The notes under the pieces: model-generated
The model's database searches: none
The model's input: the letters and a program-made list of their open reading frames with translations, nothing else
What the model was told of the DNA's origin: nothing
Made by a program: the position numbers and the translations under genes
Assembly: GCA_021648365.1 (NCBI GenBank)
Contig: JAKISY010000052.1
Coordinates: forward strand, 1 to 33,321
DNA from: Verrucomicrobiales bacterium
Lineage (GTDB): Bacteria; Verrucomicrobiota; Verrucomicrobiia; Verrucomicrobiales; DEV007
Direction of reading: 5' to 3'
Length of the DNA stretch: 33,321 bases
In this document: piece by piece, positions 30,881 through 33,321 of the stretch
Numbering within the stretch: the stretch's first letter is position 1
How the letters are laid out: each line of letters opens with the position of its first letter

Positions 30881-31417
30881 TTACCAGTTTCGAATATCAT
30901 CTCCATTTCCTCGTTCATCGATTTGGTTTGGACCGTTTGACCAGATGGCGGCACGACGATTAACAGGTATCCCAGCTGGGTGAACTACACCATCTTCATT
31001 GTGGTCAAAAAAGTAATGGTAGTTATTGCCCCATCCGTCTAGTTGCTCTCCTGTTGGAATATTCCAGAAGACGATCCCCTCGGTGTTTTCAGGACGGGGG
31101 CCAGGTTTGACTCCATTCAACTCGTGACCGATGGTGATGCTAAACCTGCACTCCCTTTCATGCTGGCTGCGATCAGGTGATTGAAAGGGGAGGCGATGAT
31201 AGTGCAAATGAAATTGATGAATAGCCGATTCAATCGTATCAATATCATTTTGGCTCCTATGGGATTTTATAGATTGGAAGATACTCCAATTGGGTAGGCT
31301 GTGAACAGGGAATCTGCTGTAACGACTATACTTTGCGTAGAGTTTGAAAATGCCCCAACTGAGAAGAAGGCATATAAATAGTAGGGCAACTTGCCTTCGA
31401 TTTATAGCATGTTTCAT
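30881..31417 (-). CDS. Pseudopilin-like protein (GspG-type C-terminus)
   Basis: The protein has 178 residues from ATG at 31417. A membrane helix near the N-terminus (ALLFICLLLSWGIFKL) is followed by an exposed domain with IDTIESAIHQFHLHYHRLP, then LDGWGNNYHYFFDHNEDG and AAIWSNGPNQIDERG, the D-G-W-G and terminal-loop features of GspG-like pseudopilins. No prepilin cleavage motif (G-F-T-L-x-E) is present, so it may not assemble into a pilus. A TTG start at 31459 adds 14 residues. Its end phrase (NQIDE-R-G) resembles the end of the 18007-19560 protein (NQIDEGG). Its stop codon abuts the ceramidase-like remnant, so the junction looks rearranged. Confidence 0.72.
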   Translation of the reverse strand: MKHAINRRQVALLFICLLLSWGIFKLYAKYSRYSRFPVHSLPNWSIFQSIKSHRSQNDIDTIESAIHQFHLHYHRLPFQSPDRSQHERECRFSITIGHELNGVKPGPRPENTEGIVFWNIPTGEQLDGWGNNYHYFFDHNEDGVVHPAGIPVNRRAAIWSNGPNQIDERGNGDDIRNW

Positions 31418-31459
31418 GGAATGAATGGAGTGGATGAATAAGTAATTGAGCTTTCGCAA

Positions 31460-32030
31460 TATAGCATGAGTACAGCGAAAATCTTATATGCTTAGAGACG
31501 GAAGGTGATATCCCCCTGCCTAGGCGGTTGTAAAGAGCCTAGTTGGAAATCAGTAAGAAGGGTTCACACGAAGACACGAACCGAGCGAAGCGAGACAGCC
31601 GAGGATATTACCCGTAGGCAAAGCACGAAGTGAAGAGGAGGGTAAAAAAATAGTTTTAAAGGTCAGATGATTCTTGCAGGAGATGATTCTTGCAATTTGA
31701 ACCCTAAAGACTACCTCGAAAGTCGAACAATCCCCCTCCCGTGGGAAGGTTTGGGCAAAGTGGCTTTGTTTTAATATAAGTTTCAGACCTTCCTTGAAAG
31801 TTTTTTGGTAGTGGAGTTGCCATTTTAACACCCATATTTAATGCTTCTATTCGCCTAGTAGTTTCAATCTTTTGTCGAGTTCGAGCGGCTTTGGTTTGCT
31901 GAACGTGAGTTTTGAAAAATCAGGGTGGGCTGGATTTAACGGACGTTGTAATCAAAAACTTATCGCTTTTGAGCCCCTAACCCGCATAAACACTGAGCTT
32001 GAGGATGCTTGAGTGCTTTCAAATGTGTGG
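31460..32030. other. Gap before the IS element
   Basis: No gene is supported. The gap holds a 7-1-7 word repeat at 31561-31580 and a CTAGGC/GCCTAG stem near 31520-31545. The left end of the IS should lie in the last 100 or so bases, but I could not find its terminal inverted repeat because the other end is outside the window. Confidence 0.6.
31561..31580. repeat. CACGAAG word repeat (7-1-7)
   Basis: CACGAAG, one base, CACGAAC is preceded by GGTTCA. The spacing equals that of the CGCAGAG pair at 1305-1322, with another word. It is followed by a GAGCGAAGCGAGAC stretch of low complexity. Confidence 0.55.
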
Positions 32031-33321
32031 CTATGCTACCTGCTCAAGGTGCTCGATGATCTTTTGTTGTTTTTTACTCGGTAAGGTTGGGAGTTCGTAT
32101 TCCATTTTATTTACTCTCATCGTGTTACTTCGGATGCTCTTGAGATCCTCAATAAGGTTTCTGAAGGTATCACAACGGCTTGCTCCTGACCCATCCTCCT
32201 CGTAGATCGGCGCAAAGGCTTTGTGCATGTGCCATTGCACGTAATAGGCTAACATGCAGATAAATATGTGCGCCTCTATCCTATTGTCCGTCTTGTGGTG
32301 AATCGGGCGCATTTCAAGTGTCACTGTCTTTATGTTTCTGAATGCTCGCTCGATGTTACCCAAGGCTTTATAGCTATCGACAACCGCCTTTGTGGCCATT
32401 GTTTTTGAAGGAAGGTTGGTTCTAATAATATAGCACCCGTCGAGTTTTTGTTCGCGAGAGATTTTATCGATGTCCAGTGTCCAAACTAGCTTGTGACTAT
32501 TGGATTTACCTTCATCCTCTGCTGATGCCTCTACATGCCAGCGGATAAATTTCCCCATTTTGTATTTTTGCAACACTCTTCCAACTCGTGCGCCTAACAC
32601 CTCAACGGTGCATTTTCTTTTGTAGCTGGCAACTTCTTGAAGGCCGCTTTCGCTCAGTTCTAGCAGTCGCTTCCGCGTGGCGGTTTCCTTTTTGGCACTG
32701 TCGGGATTTTTACACAGGCAGTAGCGAATTTCTGGCGTCTCCAAGTCGGTGGCCTCTACGATGTTTTTTTCGTCGAAGAGCTCTAACTGAATCGTTTTGT
32801 TTTCCAAAAGCTCCTTCATGTTGCCATGGGTTAGCGCCGTGATGGTAAACAGATCCGCATCATCTTTGAAGTGCTCTAGGTTTTTGGCGGTGAGCATCCC
32901 TCGGTCTTCGACAAAGGTGCACTTTTTAATGCCGTAGACAGCACGGATTTCATTGATCTTATCAACGACGGTGGAATCATCTTTAGTGTTTCCTTTGAAA
33001 ACCTCAACCCCAATTGGACAGCCCTCCGAAGTGCATATTAACCCAATGACTACCTGCTTGGTGCCTCGTTTCCTATCGCGATTGTAACCGTATGCCACAA
33101 GTTCGCTCTCCTCGTATTCTCCCTCGAAGTAGGTGCTAGTAATGTCGTAAAGAATGATGGTTTCTGCATCGTTTTTTTGGAGATGTTTGTCGGCCATTTT
33201 TTGCTGAATGGATTTTTTGCGTTTGAGAAGCTCATCCATCGCAGCGTAGCAGTGTTTTTGCACCTGGGGCCTTCCTTCAACTCCGCAAAGTTCCCAGAGG
33301 CAGGTGTTTTCCCACATGTTG
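31990..33321 (-). mobile_element. IS1634-family insertion sequence, partial
   Basis: The transposase above defines an insertion sequence that continues past the right edge. The left boundary is placed only roughly, upstream of the stop codon, since the terminal inverted repeat and target duplication need the missing right end. Confidence 0.6.
32031..33321 (-). CDS. IS1634-type transposase, N-terminal part beyond window
   Basis: The frame is open to the right edge, so the N-terminus is missing; at least 429 residues are present and whole proteins of this family are longer. The DDE-type features are ILYDITSTYFEG (first Asp), KCTFVEDRGMLT (second Asp) and a late helix NIERAFRNIKTVTLEMRPIH with the Glu. 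The C-terminal IHHKTDNRIEAHIFICMLAY is the usual IS1634-like end, and TAG is the stop at 32031. An ATG at 33317 exists but is probably internal. No frameshift or early stop is seen, so the visible part looks intact. Confidence 0.9.
   Translation of the reverse strand, partial: NMWENTCLWELCGVEGRPQVQKHCYAAMDELLKRKKSIQQKMADKHLQKNDAETIILYDITSTYFEGEYEESELVAYGYNRDRKRGTKQVVIGLICTSEGCPIGVEVFKGNTKDDSTVVDKINEIRAVYGIKKCTFVEDRGMLTAKNLEHFKDDADLFTITALTHGNMKELLENKTIQLELFDEKNIVEATDLETPEIRYCLCKNPDSAKKETATRKRLLELSESGLQEVASYKRKCTVEVLGARVGRVLQKYKMGKFIRWHVEASAEDEGKSNSHKLVWTLDIDKISREQKLDGCYIIRTNLPSKTMATKAVVDSYKALGNIERAFRNIKTVTLEMRPIHHKTDNRIEAHIFICMLAYYVQWHMHKAFAPIYEEDGSGASRCDTFRNLIEDLKSIRSNTMRVNKMEYELPTLPSKKQQKIIEHLEQVA

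Noticed and set aside
31550..31831. Minus-strand frame of 93 codons
   Set aside because: It runs through the word repeat and low-complexity DNA, and no domain or SD is seen.

Overview
The window most likely comes from a member of the Verrucomicrobiota. The evidence is the paired PSD1/DUF1549/DUF1553 cytochrome-type gene and DUF1501 gene, a PQQ-type dehydrogenase fused to cytochrome c modules, pseudopilin-like lone proteins, an atpBEFHAGDC operon without a visible atpI, and intergenic DNA full of short hairpins and word-like repeats. Genus cannot be set from sequence alone. Few genes have a clear Shine-Dalgarno (SD) sequence.

Layout: 1-953 (minus) is an open gene running off the left edge, with PD-(D/E)XK nuclease-like residues. 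970-2228 is a decayed stretch with a frameshifted gene remnant and several repeats. 2229-7020 (plus) is sbcD-sbcC, the Mre11/Rad50-type DNA end-processing nuclease. 7021-7747 is a long leader region with repeats and, just before the ATP synthase operon, a perfect TGTGA-N6-TCACA site next to a promoter-like sequence. 7748-14557 (plus) is the full F1Fo ATP synthase operon, with a strong 12-bp hairpin between atpE and atpF. 14750-16479 (minus) holds a small protein with a probable upstream frameshift and a response-regulator/Ser-Thr kinase fusion. 16601-17960 (plus) holds a MORN-type lipoprotein and a hicB-hicA toxin-antitoxin pair. 18007-24209 (minus) holds a membrane-anchored protein with a pseudopilin-like C-terminus, then the DUF1501 and PSD1 genes as a likely two-gene operon. 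24350-27480 (plus) holds a tiny lipoprotein with its terminator, a GNAT acetyltransferase and a sodium:solute symporter. 27556-30393 (minus) is a three-haem PQQ-type dehydrogenase. 30478-30880 is a broken ceramidase-like gene abutting a second pseudopilin-like gene on the other strand. 32031-33321 is the C-terminal part of an IS1634-type transposase cut by the right edge.

How the genes fit together: the ATP synthase operon is the energetic core. The secreted haem proteins, PQQ-type dehydrogenase and Na+ symporter suggest a heterotroph that oxidises and imports sugars or similar compounds. The rest is housekeeping repair, signalling and accessory genes.

The most unusual signal is in the gaps between genes. 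Several loci share a fixed grammar of three 7-base words with 2- and 3-base linkers (7-2-7-3-7, starts 9 and 10 bases apart), but the word itself differs between loci. In two places the grammar sits in similar larger inverted elements. A separate hairpin family has two copies that differ by a compensatory base-pair change.
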